A stretch of 64,000 nt of DNA from Flabesymbios commensalis (taxonomy: Eukaryota; Annelida; Polychaeta; Terebellida; Flabelligeridae): positions 57,700,008 to 57,764,007 of the forward strand of contig OZ024909.1 of assembly GCA_964017125.1 (NCBI GenBank), read 5' to 3'. The translations under genes and the position numbers were made by a program. The notes below the pieces were generated by a model. The model saw only the letters and a list, made by a program, of their open reading frames with translations, was not told the origin of the DNA and searched no databases. Shown one piece after another: positions 49,801-61,858 of the stretch (position 1 is its first letter; every line of letters starts with the position of its first letter).

Positions 49801-52800
49801 TGAAGAATTACACAGTTTATGTTCTACGTAGATTCATTTCTTTACAATAGAGAACTAAATCACTAAAGAGAAAATAAGCCTAAATCACTAAAGAGAAAAC
49901 AGGCCTACCTAAATTATCACAAAATTGTAATATCTAAACAAAGAGGTGGAATTTAGCAGCTCATAAAATGAATAATATTGACAATATAACCCTACATAGA
50001 CAGGATGGATAAAAGAGAACAAGATGAGATATATTTTATAAAATCAATGCTTGTAAAAAATATCACATTTCGAGAGCTGTAATCATGAGAAAGATGCAGC
50101 CCAACTCAACAAATACAGCTGTAATGGACTGCTGAACCAACGCAGTCTGAATGTTAGGACACTATCCCAACATTGAGACAGCACAACAGTCAACATACCA
50201 TGTCAGCTGGAAAAAATATGTTGAATTATAAAAAAAGAAACATTCAGATCTACACTGCCTATAAATAATAATCTGTACCATAAACAAACAAAAAATGTCA
50301 ACACAAACAACACCCCCTTTGAAAAAAATAGAGCACACACTGAAGCTAAAGCCAGTAGTTTACATGCAGTAGCCACTAACAGCACTATATACACCATAAC
50401 AGTCTAGCACACAATTTGTAGCCTGGTTTTGTCACACGTTAGGTCAATTCTGAGTAAACACAGACGCTGACCTAGAATTGAGCCAACAAACCTCAGACTA
50501 CCATCATGTACTACCTGAGAAGCCACACAGACAAATTGGTGTTCTTGATACTCACCTCGGGCGCCACCTGGGCGCTTGTTTGTGTGGAGCATGCATCTAG
50601 CTGTGAACAGTGTGTTGAACATGCGATCTGTTAGTGGTATGAGGGAAATAATGAAAGAAGTGCTAGATTCTTGTATTCAAATACCCTGGAAGAAGCACGA
50701 CCTTGGGGATATAAATAGGAATCGTCAGGTCGCTGTTTTTCAGCCAGGCTTAACCTGCAGGCTACAAATTAGCCCATATAAAAGGGATTACCATTAAAAT
50801 GGTTCGATAAATGGACCACAAACACATAACCAGTGATTGGAAAAATAAGGCTGAAATTCACAAAAATGACTTTGGCAGATGGTAAAAACACAAGAGACAT
50901 GACGTTGGCAGATGTTAAAAATGCGGGAAATTCTCATCCCTACATAACCATGATTACTGAGGTAATCATAAGAGAATAATAAATTAAAGAGAAAGTAGTT
51001 ACATGTAGCCGACCCTTAGAATGTTTTTTGTTGCAGATGGCAAGGAAGCTATCCAATTCAATTAGCAGATTTTTTATTGATAAACTACGAGCTAATACTG
51101 TTATTTAGCACCAAGAATAATTTCACTACTTCATTGTTTGTGTATAAAGCAGAAAAACTTGGGTGTTATAAATAACTTTTTAATATTTTTTCCTTCTGCA
51201 TTTAGATAGATATTTCATCCCTTAAAAAAGAGGTCGCAATTGGGGAGATCTTTGAATACAAGATTTGTCAGAGTACAGACACTTATCATGTCAAGATATT
51301 CAGTTAAAAATTGAAATTATCATCCAATTGATAATTTCTTCATAGAAGTGACAGTATGTGTGTGCAAGGACATTTATGTATTGAAATATCATGAAAAATA
51401 ATTTTAAATATTGAAAAAAGTGTGCTTCACGACACATGCACATACAAAATTATAAGTGGAAAAAAATGGACTAATTTCTAGAATATAGAAACAGTAGAAA
51501 AGGCATGGGTGCTCAGCCTCGTTTCACACCTTTCTATTTTAACAAAATAAATATATGTATGTATAGTCTATGTAAATAAATCAAAGTATGTATCTATGCA
51601 AAGGTTGAAAATATAATGTTCACCACACAGCCAATGAAAGACGATGGGTGGACGCTTGCTAGAAATTGTACCAATATTGCACAAAAATTTAGGCAACCTT
51701 TGTGTCAGAGTGATTGATAAAGTTTTTGATGACCACAAATTATGCGAAATATTAAATTCAAACACAGTAAAGTACCTCCCATTGTATATTGTTTGAAAAG
51801 ACTGAAGACATGTCATATTAAAACATGGTCTACTTTAAGAATAGACTAGCTCAGTGACATGATCGTTCGGAAAAGTGTGATAAGCACAGATGAGGCTCAA
51901 TCAATATTCTGTCTGAACCGGCCCAGATATTACAATGGTACAGTTCAAGATTGACCAATAATCAATTTTTTTTTCTGATGTAATAAAACAGAAAAAATAA
52001 TCATAGTGGCCTCATTGATGTATAGCATATAGATATACCATATTGTAAACTTTGTGTGGGAGGCATAATCTCGTAAGTTTGCATGAATAAAAGCATCATC
52101 ATCACAACCTTAGTTATGAATACAAGCTTAAAACATTCTAACTATTTGTTTATCCACCTTTCGTCTGTGTAAAAGAATTGATCAAAATACAAAGTTTCAA
52201 CAAAAAATAGTTTACATTAAATGTTCAATCAAAATTACCATAATAAAAGTATAAAGTAATGCAATATTCAAAGCAAAAAGAAGTTTGAATAATGTCTATT
52301 TCAAACCAAAGAGTCATATCAGCTGCTTTTACTAGTATCAGATATGACCCTTTAGTTCCAATAGGTCAAGTCATCATCAGTAAATGCGATGAAGGATATA
52401 AGCCTTGCAGCAGATACAAAATAGTATTTTCAGATTTTTACATTTTTGAAACCACAATGAAAAGAAAAACGATTATGATCATCATAATAGAAGCCGTAAT
52501 ATGCCGCACAGAATCCTTGAAATCATATTTAAAATAGTCCGTGCTAGTCAGATGACAAGAGATGGCTGTGTGCATCAATTTCATATTTAAATTTCTTATT
52601 TGAAAGCCATTCAAAGAGAGCAAAATAAAAGTAGTTTACTTATGCTTTTTCTCTTGAAGACGTTGTTGGCGAATCTGACGTTCAGCGTCTCTCTGCTGCT
52701 TCTCTGCTTCCTTTTTCCGTGACAGCCAGTCATCGTAGCTTGTTTTGCTGTGAAATGCATTAGAACAGACGGTCAAAAAATCACATATCCCCAGCTTCAG

Positions 52801-55800
52801 ATTGACAATGATATTGCTAAAGAAATCTTCCTCCATAGATGACCCCGAGAAACTTGTTTCCATGAATAATTACATTAACTCATTCCCTGTTTACATTGCT
52901 TATCTGTCATTTTTAGAAATTCAGATTTGTCTTTGAACATGTTCAATCAAAGTTAATCATAAGGGAGATACAATATAAATTATCACCTGACGGACAAGTT
53001 GAATAAATGATTTAACCTTCTAGACACATTTTAAAGCCATTATCCACTTCTAAATTTAATTGCAAAATATATATCTAGATTTTTATCAAGCTGCGAAAAA
53101 TTATGTATGATAAATGATAATTATATCACATCTCACATATTTCAGTGGACTTGGATAGTAAAACAAGTTTGAAAACATTGTTTACCCTCGAAGATGAAGT
53201 GCATTCGAGGGCTAAATAAATATCACTGGCCATGGTGGAATACCAGATTGACAAAAAATTGAACAATTGCCAGGCAAACAATCTGGGATTTTTCTGACCC
53301 CCTATAATAGTTTGATCACCTATTAACCCTTATTCTGCTAAGTTAATTATTTTAAATTTTCACCCACTTGAAGCTGAGTGTCGCTACCGCGGCCCACAAC
53401 TTCAAGTGGCCGGAAATTACCCATATTTGTTAAATTTGAGTACAAGTATCAGCAAATCTTGATGTTTAGACACACATTTCATTCCCAATAACAGCTATTT
53501 GGTGGACTAAAATAACTGTTTAAAAACGACAATAGTCGTGAATCAGCAGGGTTAGGTGCAGATTCTTGTATAAATTTTTAACCCAATTCATTATGTTCCT
53601 GCAGCCTGGTTAATGGGTAAAAGAAGCTAACTTTCCAATGGTATTTTTAGGTTTTGGCAATACCTTGACACAACGTCCCCTTAGATATGAAACGGTGTAT
53701 CTGCCACTTTACAAAGTGGCAGATACACGCTTTCATATCAAAGGGGACGACAATATCAAAACAATGCCTTGAGTTAGCTGGGTTATTACCTCTTGCCTTT
53801 TTTCTGTCTTCCTCCACTCGCTCCTGATTTAGAAGATGTGACTTCTTCTGTGATTGGAGGCATACCACCAACAGATCTACTACCTTTAGCATTGAATTAA
53901 AACAGGTATAATATTTATAATCAAGTGTTATGATTATGTACATTTACTGTTTGATAGTAGGCCTACTGGTACTCTTAATAATGTTAAAATTCAGGTGAGT
54001 TTTTCCACATATATACAAGCAATTCATCAGGATAGAAAAAAGGACAAAAATATCTCATGAAACTTTTAAAATCAGAGCTGACAATGAGATATGAATAAAA
54101 TAAAAGTTGGAATATAGGCCTACTTCTTTAACTATTTAAGAATAAATTTAAATGTACATTTATATCTTTCAGATTGACAATCACATTTCTAAAGAAATCT
54201 CCCTTCATAGATATAACCCCGATAAACTTGTTTCCATGAATTTTTTAAATTTTTGCGTTAAGAATTTACCAGTTAAGCTGGATATAGGGACAAAATTTTC
54301 GATTTCTTATTTCGAACATGCATGTCCAAAATAAGAAATACAGAAATTTCGTTTCTATATCTCGCTTAACTGGTAAATGCGCAGCACAAAAATTAAAAAA
54401 AAATCGCAGTTCTAGTCTATGGACATGTTTACATCATATGGTCATATCAAGAAGCCTAAATAAAATAACCGATTTTCTGATGGTATTAGCCTGATTGTGT
54501 CGCTTTAAATATTATATAAGATGAAAATGATGATTACCGATATTACCTAAGCTTAAGGTTTTACACAATGCATGTAATGATAATAAACTTACGGCTGGCG
54601 CTGAGTGTCTCACCCTGCCTACTGTCATAAAGCTCTCCCTCCTCAGCATCCACGTCCACTGCCTGCTGCTGAGATTGTCTGGATTTTGAGCACTCACCTG
54701 CAAAAATAACCCATTGTTCACTTTGTTTTAAATGGAGATTATAACAGACATATCACAAATGTGACCAAACATGCAGAAAGGGCCAGGATCATGGGTTAAT
54801 CACATCATGAATAGCAAGTCAAATACATGTACACTGAAATAAATAAAACGAATGAGATGAATTATTGACTACAAGTTGTATTCTGTTTCATTAATCATAG
54901 ATTTCACGGCCATATATACACTATTAAGATATAGCTGAGGAACATCTCTTGGAACAAAAGGCCTGAAGTCCTACATGTATTATCATCCCCTGCCATAAAT
55001 TAGGTTAGAGTTTTGAGGTTACAAATATTGAAAAAGTGGACTTGTGGTAGCCTTTTTATAATTCAGTAAAATCACCTGCACATTTGCAGATGATGGGTAA
55101 TGTGATTATAAAATAGGAATTATTTCTGACTTTAATTTTTGAGTTTTTGCGCCCACAAAAACATTGAAGTCGATCTGTGGTGACCATTTTGAATTTCAGT
55201 AAAAACTGCACATCTCCATATCGTGGGGAATGTGATGGTAAAATTTGAATAATTTCTGACTTTTAGGTTTTAGAGTTTTTGTGCCCACAAACAAATTTGG
55301 TGTTAAGGTCTCACCACCCTAAATAAGCCGAAATCCAGGAAGGTGTCTACCAATGATGGAATCATCACACAAAATATTTTTGATGCGACTGTTCCAACCT
55401 CTAGTGAAAGAAAATAAAATACAAAGAAGTTCTAATTTTGTGAATATTTAATGAGCACACGTTATCTTCTTTGTCAAGGATATCAGATATAACTGTTTCA
55501 TGATAACCTCGCAGGGATACAGTGGGTTAAAATGATGTGTGTCTGTTCTGTGAAAGAGAGTACGGATATTAGCCCATTTTGAACAGTAGTGACCTTTTTA
55601 CACACTGGGGGGGGGGGGGGGGGGCGTAGCTCGAAATCTGTCTAGTTAGGATACCCATAGTGGGCCTGTTTTCAAACAAGGACATCTCAAGCTTTATCCT
55701 GATATGTCACACTAAATATTTAATAGGGTGAAAAATAGTGAAATCGGCATGCGGAATTGAGGCAGTTTACATGTGTTTCAATGGGACTGGCATTTGGGGT

Positions 55801-58800
55801 GGTGAGACTTTAAGAGCTCTGGTGACCATTTTTAATTTTGGTAGCATCTTTAAAAAATCACTTGCACATCCCCATGTTGCTAGGAATGTCATGTTAAACT
55901 TTCAAAAAAATTGACAACTAGTTTTTGCGCCAACAAAAAAACGTGACAGTAAAATCCCCCTCCCCCTACGGGCGGGGGATAAAAAGTCTTTCATAGCGCT
56001 TAGAGATACGTGAACCACAAAATAATTGGTCTATCATTATAAAAATGGATTTCACTGCATTTTTACCATATTACAAGACACTTGTTATGCAATAAAAATT
56101 ATAAAAGTCCAGAATTAGCCATTTTGAGTGTTTATTATACTAAAAAAAGAACTGTTATTCTAAACTTATTAAATTTTGATGATAACCATAAATTATATCA
56201 ATTTAGGAGTATAACAATAAAAAAAATTAAATTGGCATCTTGTATTATTATGCGCTATTTTAGACTATAAAAAATGCAAGAAACGAATTTTTATGTTGAT
56301 GGGTCACACATGTTATGGTCATAAGATGTCTCTTGGTGGTGAATAAATATGCCTACGACAAGTGGTTCTTAAAGCGTAAAGCTAGAATTGCAAGTTCCAG
56401 CTTAAAATGGACAAAAAATGTTAAAAAGTGGATGTCTAAATAGTGATAAGTCTTAATTTTCTGGTCATATTCAAAGTTCTGTGTTAAACTTTGAAGAAAT
56501 GTTTGAAAATTGAAACCGTGTAAATGAGAAGTTGGTTTAATGTTGGACAGTGTCTTTGATGCTGGACCAACATTAATCCAACATAGGGTCAATATCCAGT
56601 TTTGTTTTGTTGATGGTCACGGTGGAAAAACTTCATGGTTCACTCTTTTTCTGAAAGGCCATAACATCAAAACCAAATGTCATTCATGACATGACCCAAA
56701 ATTGGCTTTTGGCCTAGAATAGTCTCAGAGGAATTTTACAACTGCTCAAGCAGTTTGCATTATATGTCATATAGAAGAAAATATAGACTTCCTTTTAGTA
56801 ACCACTTGAAGTATTTAGATTATTTGGCAAAGAATAGACCATTTTCTCAGTTGATATATTGATGGGATAAACATAAATAACCAGAGTGTTGTTGTCAAAG
56901 AATCTTGACCACGCCAACATCCTTCGACAGACATATATTCCTTTCTAGTTCGGATCGGGGGTCATATGTCAAGCTAGCACCAGCAAAAAATATGCAAACC
57001 TCCAGCCTGTCTAGCTCGCTATTCAGTTCCATATTATTAATATTTTAAGTGGGAAAATTATGTATTCAATGCTAAAGCAGTCAAATTATCTGATCTTGAA
57101 ACATTTTCTTAATAGAGCCATAGACAAGTAAACATTTTCTTTGACTCACAGTTTTATTTGATCAGACATGAGAATTTCACTGTTATGTAATGCTTTTCTG
57201 GGCCTGTTATATGTATTCTCAGATAAGTTACGATATATTGTAGGCTTCGGATTGGTCGAGATGGCCATCTCTGCCAATCTGAAGCCTACAATATATTGTA
57301 ACCTGTATGATAATACAGGCGCTCGGTTCTGGTACCATGACTTCTGACATTACACATGATTAAATTCAACTGTGAACTTGTGTCTATTGGGATGTACAGA
57401 CTACTTACGCCTTTTCGGAGCAGAGAGACCAGTTCCCTCATATTCACCAGGTGGCATTATCTTTGTGAAATATATTTGTGCTTCCCCTCCTTTCAGCCAA
57501 ACTGGGAGGGCGGAGTCAAAATACTGGTGAGCAAACATTTCATGCTCAGGTTGAGGCTCTGTCTCTTTCGCTCGCTGCTGCCAGCGGAACAGAAACAAGT
57601 GTCGCTCGCAGCCCTTATGGCCGAATTTATTGGCAACGCTGAGAGCCGTCTCCCCACTGTTGTCTTCAGCATTAATATCAGCACCTGCAATTTGAAGAAA
57701 TTATAATTTTATATGTAGATGTACACTAGAACCTGCTATGAGCAGCCACTCTTATTAGCCTTTATTAGCCAATTAAATCACTGTTATTGGGAACAAAAGG
57801 TATGTTTATACACCAAGATTTGCAAATGTTTGGTGTCAAATTAAACAAATACAAGTAATTTTCACACAAGTGAGTGAAAATTTAAATTATCTAAAATAGC
57901 GCTTTAAGGGTTAAAACATCACCCACACTTGTTATAATGTTAACCCTTTAAACACTCACGATGCATCAAAGTATCATTTAGCATATCTGAAGAATGACTT
58001 AATCTCCAAAAACCTAGGGGGTTTGCAACGAAACAATTATGGAACTGTTTTAATAATAGTAATATCTTTCTTTCATTTGCCTGTCACTTCAAATCATCTT
58101 CATTCACTACAAGTCGAGAATTGCGACAGCAATTCAAGACTTGTTGTGGATGAAGATGACAATGGTAAATTCATGCTGGAAAGGGTTAGTAATGAGACAA
58201 ATAAAATAATCCCATATTTAAACTAGTTGGTACATAGAAAAGAATCTGAGATTTGAAAATAAGTTCATTTTGTATCTTGGCCCTAGCCGAAAAGCATAAT
58301 TACCATTCAACAATAGTGTATCCACTATCTTTCCATGACCGGATGCCGCAGCCACGTGTAGAGCTGTGCGACCAAGAGCTGTTGTCCTGTTCACATCAGA
58401 TCCTGAATAACAATACGATATTTGACACGACAACAATATTAAATTATGTCCACTTACAGGAATAAAGTTTAAAAATTTATTTTTTTGATTATGCTAAATA
58501 TAAAGAAAACATACAATGTAGCTTTAAAAATTCCATAGCCAGTCAACAATTTAAGTACCCCGGTATAGCAATTTCAACATGTATAATATTTCAAATAAAA
58601 AGTATTTTGACACTATAATAATCAATTTTTCTAAGCATCATCATATGAATCAATTCTATGATACACTGGTTCATGCTGAGGTAATTCCCTTCCAGTGCAT
58701 GGACCTACTTTTGATGTTATAATCAGACACTAAAAGTTGATCTGCTTGAAAATTACCAAATAATAATATATTAAATCTGCTATTTTAGACGTTGTTTTTT

Positions 58801-61800
58801 TCATATTTTTTTAATGAACAGTATTTTGTGAACTCCCTCTCATATGTTTTATTAGGTCATTTTAAATAAGATAATTTTGCTTTCAATGTTATCGTACAGC
58901 CAGCAAACACAAGTCGTGGAGCCAACGTTGTTGTAATGTTAGGCCGGGGAAACTGGAGCCGCTTGCTGATGTGGTCGCACATCAAAGGCACGAGGCAGGT
59001 GCTGCTTGTAACATCTGCTTAAATGCTTTGAGTGACCTGTCGTGAAATTTCATCCCATTCTGGGCCAACAGCACAAGTATAGGACACATTGTTATGCTAA
59101 CCATCCTTATAGGATTACTGGACAAATGTTTGAGCTTTGGATGTTTGGTTTCTCATAAATGTTTTTTTTTAATATTAAGATTTTTTTTCGGCACTATTCA
59201 AATAGTGCATAAATTTATCAGTATTTTATTATTTCAACACATACAATTAAAATTATATTTAAACCACAAAAGGTAGAATTTTTTAGTTTGTTACACAAGC
59301 TATTACATTTTTACATGCAAATTAGTTGTTACCTCCATGTATGAGTTTGTTACACATGGCTTGGTTACCCCGGTGGGCTGCCATATACAGTGCAACAAAT
59401 CCCCTCTCAGCCAGCAGCTCTTGTTTGGGCAGGTATCCCATGTGATCAGAGTTAGGGGTACTGTATTTACTAGATTTAGACACCCCGAGTTGGTCAATCT
59501 GGAACACAGAAACACAAATATTAACTCTTCAAGCGCGGAGGTATAAAATTACAATTTGCATCCTGTTGAAGTTGTATCTTCAAGTTGTGTCTTGCTAATG
59601 CGACCAACAACTTCAATTGCTAAACAATTACTTACATTTGTAGAATAACCCCATAATGGGAAAACTGACAAATATAATAGCTGGCTTGGTTAGCTCATTC
59701 TTGTTTGAATATCTATTTTATAAGGATCTACAACTATAATAAATTAGAAGATGTCATGATAAGCGATGAAAAATTCTGAAAAACAGTTTTAGAGTCCATA
59801 CTGAAAATCCAAACAGAATTATTTGAAGTCTGAAAACTCTGGTCTGGTCTGGCATCTTTTATTTATATATAATTTAAATTTACCATGCAGGGTTGAAATA
59901 ATCAAGCAGACCAAGAAATTGGATACATCTGATTTTCGTATTAAATTATTGATTGATTAATTGGTTCTGTGCCTTAATTATAACCCAAGGCTTGAAATAA
60001 TATGTTGGTATATTTTCTCACCGCCTCCATGTCACCAGAGGATATCGCTATGACGAGTGTACGCCACATACTCCACACATCCATGTGTATCTGAGCTCCA
60101 GAAATGATGTCATTAGATCTTACATCGCTGCTGTCTAACAGGTCTCCTGCAAAGTACATGTGTATACATAAGATAGTCAGTATAATCATATATAAACTCT
60201 TCCAATGCGGGGATCGACTTTAGTCTTCAGAATCTGTAGACGTCAGATTCTGACGTCTAAAGTCGATCCCCGCACTGTAAGAGTAGAAATATTTCTAATG
60301 GCCGTAGACCCATAATATAGGGAATCAAATGAATCGGGACGAGCTGAGTAAGACATTTATGATAATTTCAAATTGAAAATAACCCCTTGATCTCCATGAT
60401 TTATACAAAAGTATTTCAGCGCTTTAAGGGTTAACCCCTAGAACACTGATGGCGACTACAGTAGACATTCTGTGTTTTATTAGTACCTGTATAACACCTG
60501 ATAATCAGTTATTAAAAGTTGAAATATGCCTTCAATCCTGAAACACTGATATTATATCGGGACTTAAATTTCACAAATGACATAAATTTACAGACACTTG
60601 AAGTTGTGTGTCGCAGTGATCTAAGCGTTGATACATGCATTAGTAAAAAACAATAATTTTTTAAAGACATTACACCAATGATGTTATAATGGCGAACCAA
60701 TGCTTGACAAGTTGGTCATGTAAAAATTGACGCACTATGCGTTAGTATGTTGTGTTGGCTTTGTCCTGGTTGCAATGGCTTTGCTGTTAGCTTCAACCGA
60801 TAAAATATTAATCACTGCTTCAGCCCTTGGTAAATATGATGTTGTCTCCTGTGGATTAAAGGGTTATACACACAGGGTTCAATTTGTTTTTATTGCCATC
60901 AGAATTCCAACCTCACAGTGAATGAAAATTTCTAAATTTTACTTAATTCCTTGTTTCTTCGGTTCCACATCATGCCTGCGCACCTTGCCGAAAATTCAGG
61001 TGCGCAACTAACTATATGCACCTGAATCAGTGCAGGTGAATCTGATCATCTGGTGTGAATAACTCTCCTTGTTAACTTTAAACTGCTAAGCGTGACTAAA
61101 GTCCTTTTTTATTTATTAGTCAAAAAAATCACTGATCTTCGAAATAAAAAGGGTTTTTAAAAATCAAGATTTGCAAATGTTTGGCCTCAAGGTAAATAAA
61201 GTTGTGGGTTGGTGTAACGAGACACAACTTCAAGTGGGTGAAAATTTAAATTGTATTTAGTCTAATATATATATTTAGCGCATCAAGGGTTAAATTCTTG
61301 GTCAAATTAGGTAGTGATTTTTATGACACTCCATCATATTTATCAATGATGAAGGCAAGACCACATCAAGTAAACGACCTCATTTATGGATTGTAGAATA
61401 AATATATAACAATTAATTACCAGGTGTTCAATATATTAAATTTAGACATCTGACATACATTAGTAATCAAATTGAGCAGCCCGACATTTATAAAAAATAC
61501 AACCTTTAAAGATTAATGCACCTGCCAAATACTGGTGTCATTAAAAATGTAACTGAATGAGGCTTCAAAAGTTAATAAAGTAATCAGTATTGATCAATAT
61601 ATCTAGCAGCCTACTTGATGATGTCTGATAAAATGAAATTTCACCTTGATCCAGATAATGAAGTCTCTGAATATTTGCTGGTATGCCTGTTGCAAATTCT
61701 GTATAACTTTTTAGTTCTTTGATTTTCAAATCTCCTGTTATCTTCTTCAAAGGGAAAACTTCATTGGTAGGTACCAGTTTGACAGTAATCGAGAAATGTC

Positions 61801-61858
61801 TCTCCTTAGTGGCTGCCCTAGTGCCATTTCCACGACTTAAGCCTGGCTGGGATTTCAT
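46889..61858 (-). CDS. ubiquitin-like/ankyrin repeat protein, ANKRD60/ANKUB1-like
   Basis: Nine exons on the minus strand: 61645-61858, 60022-60146, 59333-59498, 58304-58402, 57409-57684, 54593-54697, 53790-53883, 52640-52747, 46889-47138; 478 residues, in frame at every junction. Residues about 22-90 form a ubiquitin-like domain (FSITVKLVP; GIPANIQRLHYLDQGDLL). MDVWSMWRTL follows near 97, as in ANKUB1/ANKRD60. Ankyrin repeats span about 145-240: RGFVALYMAAHRGNQ, GRTALHVAAASGHGKIV and GETALSVANKFGHKG. The C-terminal third is polar; exons 8 and 9 give a basic helix (KEAEKQQRDAERQIRQQRL) with a repeated Y-x-x-W motif (SYDDWLSRKK, SYEKWVSRKQ). This tail is not part of the ANKRD60 proteins I remember. 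Exon 7's acceptor (GCTAAAG) is weak but the frame supports it. The start is the first in-frame ATG after a stop. The domains suggest an intracellular adaptor; I know of no established function. Confidence 0.85.
47192..47434. mobile_element. fold-back MITE, same family
   Basis: Ends are TTAATCCTCATCCTGCTAA and TCAGCAGGATAAGGATT. The hairpin arms are 47233-47253 and 47270-47290 with loop TCTCGCTATCGCGATC. The right part carries GACAATAGTCATGATCAGC. Confidence 0.88.
50412..50770. mobile_element. candidate small element with AATTTGTAGCCTG inverted ends
   Basis: AATTTGTAGCCTG (50412-50424) and its reverse complement CAGGCTACAAATT (about 50757-50769) bound a GC-richer 360-bp block. The block contains GGATATAAATAGG near 50715 and a minus-strand open frame of 72 codons that I do not recognise. 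No target duplication could be confirmed. Confidence 0.4.
53323..53556. mobile_element. fold-back MITE, same family
   Basis: Ends are TTAACCCTTATTCTGCTAA and ATCAGCAGGGTTAGG, with a central hairpin CCCACTTGAAGCTGAG...CACAACTTCAAGTGG and loop GTCGCTACCGCGGC. The CATTTCATTCCCAATAACAG block is shared with the 47-kb copy. It lies in intron 7 of the ankyrin gene. Confidence 0.88.
53674..53749. repeat. long hairpin with 37-bp arms
   Basis: Arms 53674-53710 and 53713-53749 pair with only a few mismatches around a two-base centre. The inner part is TCTGCCACTTT with AAAGTGGCAGA and the outer part CGTCCCCTT with AAGGGGACG. It lies 41 bp downstream of exon 7 in the ankyrin gene. Confidence 0.95.
54265..54377. 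repeat. long hairpin with about 48-bp arms
   Basis: Arms 54265-54312 and 54329-54377 (TTTACCAGTTAAGC with GCTTAACTGGTAAA; TTTCTTATTT with AAATAAGAAA). Weaker pairing continues outward (AAATTTTTGCG with GCACAAAAATT). It lies in intron 6 of the ankyrin gene. Confidence 0.92.
55605..55640. repeat. poly-G tract beside a GCGTAGCTCG word
   Basis: A run of about 17 G followed by CGTAGCTCG. The same pairing of a G-run with GGGCGTAGCTAGG occurs (minus strand) at 5958-6003, suggesting remnants of the same transposon-end family. G-runs of this length are prone to assembly and polymerase error. Confidence 0.6.
57227..57302. repeat. hairpin with 29-bp arms
   Basis: Arms 57227-57255 and 57274-57302 (GTTACGATATATTGTAGGC with GCCTACAATATATTGTAAC) around an 18-base loop. 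It lies 107 bp downstream of exon 5 in the ankyrin gene. Confidence 0.93.
57745..57914. mobile_element. diverged fold-back MITE, reversed
   Basis: The minus strand shows TTAACCCTTAAAGCGC, TTTTCACTCACTTG, a GTAATTTGTTTAATTTG-like block and CCCAATAACAGTGATTTAAT in the order of the 44- and 47-kb copies. The hairpin has largely decayed. It lies in intron 4 of the ankyrin gene. Confidence 0.6.
60197..60283. repeat. hairpin with 40-bp arms
   Basis: Arms 60197-60236 and 60244-60283 share CTCTTCCAATGCGGGGATCG and its near reverse complement, around a seven-base centre (TAGACGT). It lies in intron 1 of the ankyrin gene, 51 bp upstream of exon 2. Confidence 0.95.
61122..61292. mobile_element. diverged fold-back MITE, reversed
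   Basis: The minus strand has TTAACCCTTGATGCGC, TTTTCACCCACTTGAAGTTG, TGTCTCGTTACACC and TTTGAGGCCAAACATTTGC-type blocks in family order. One hairpin arm is eroded. It lies in intron 1 of the ankyrin gene. Confidence 0.65.

Larger units (their letters stand above)
47139..52639. other. 5.5-kb intron 8 of the ankyrin gene
   Basis: No coding exon seen. It contains a fold-back MITE (47192-47434), three AAGTGTGATTGACTTCC/TTGACC-type repeated segments at about 47840-48170, and a block with AATTTGTAGCCTG inverted ends (about 50412-50770). The rest is AT-rich sequence without other recognisable features. Confidence 0.5.
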
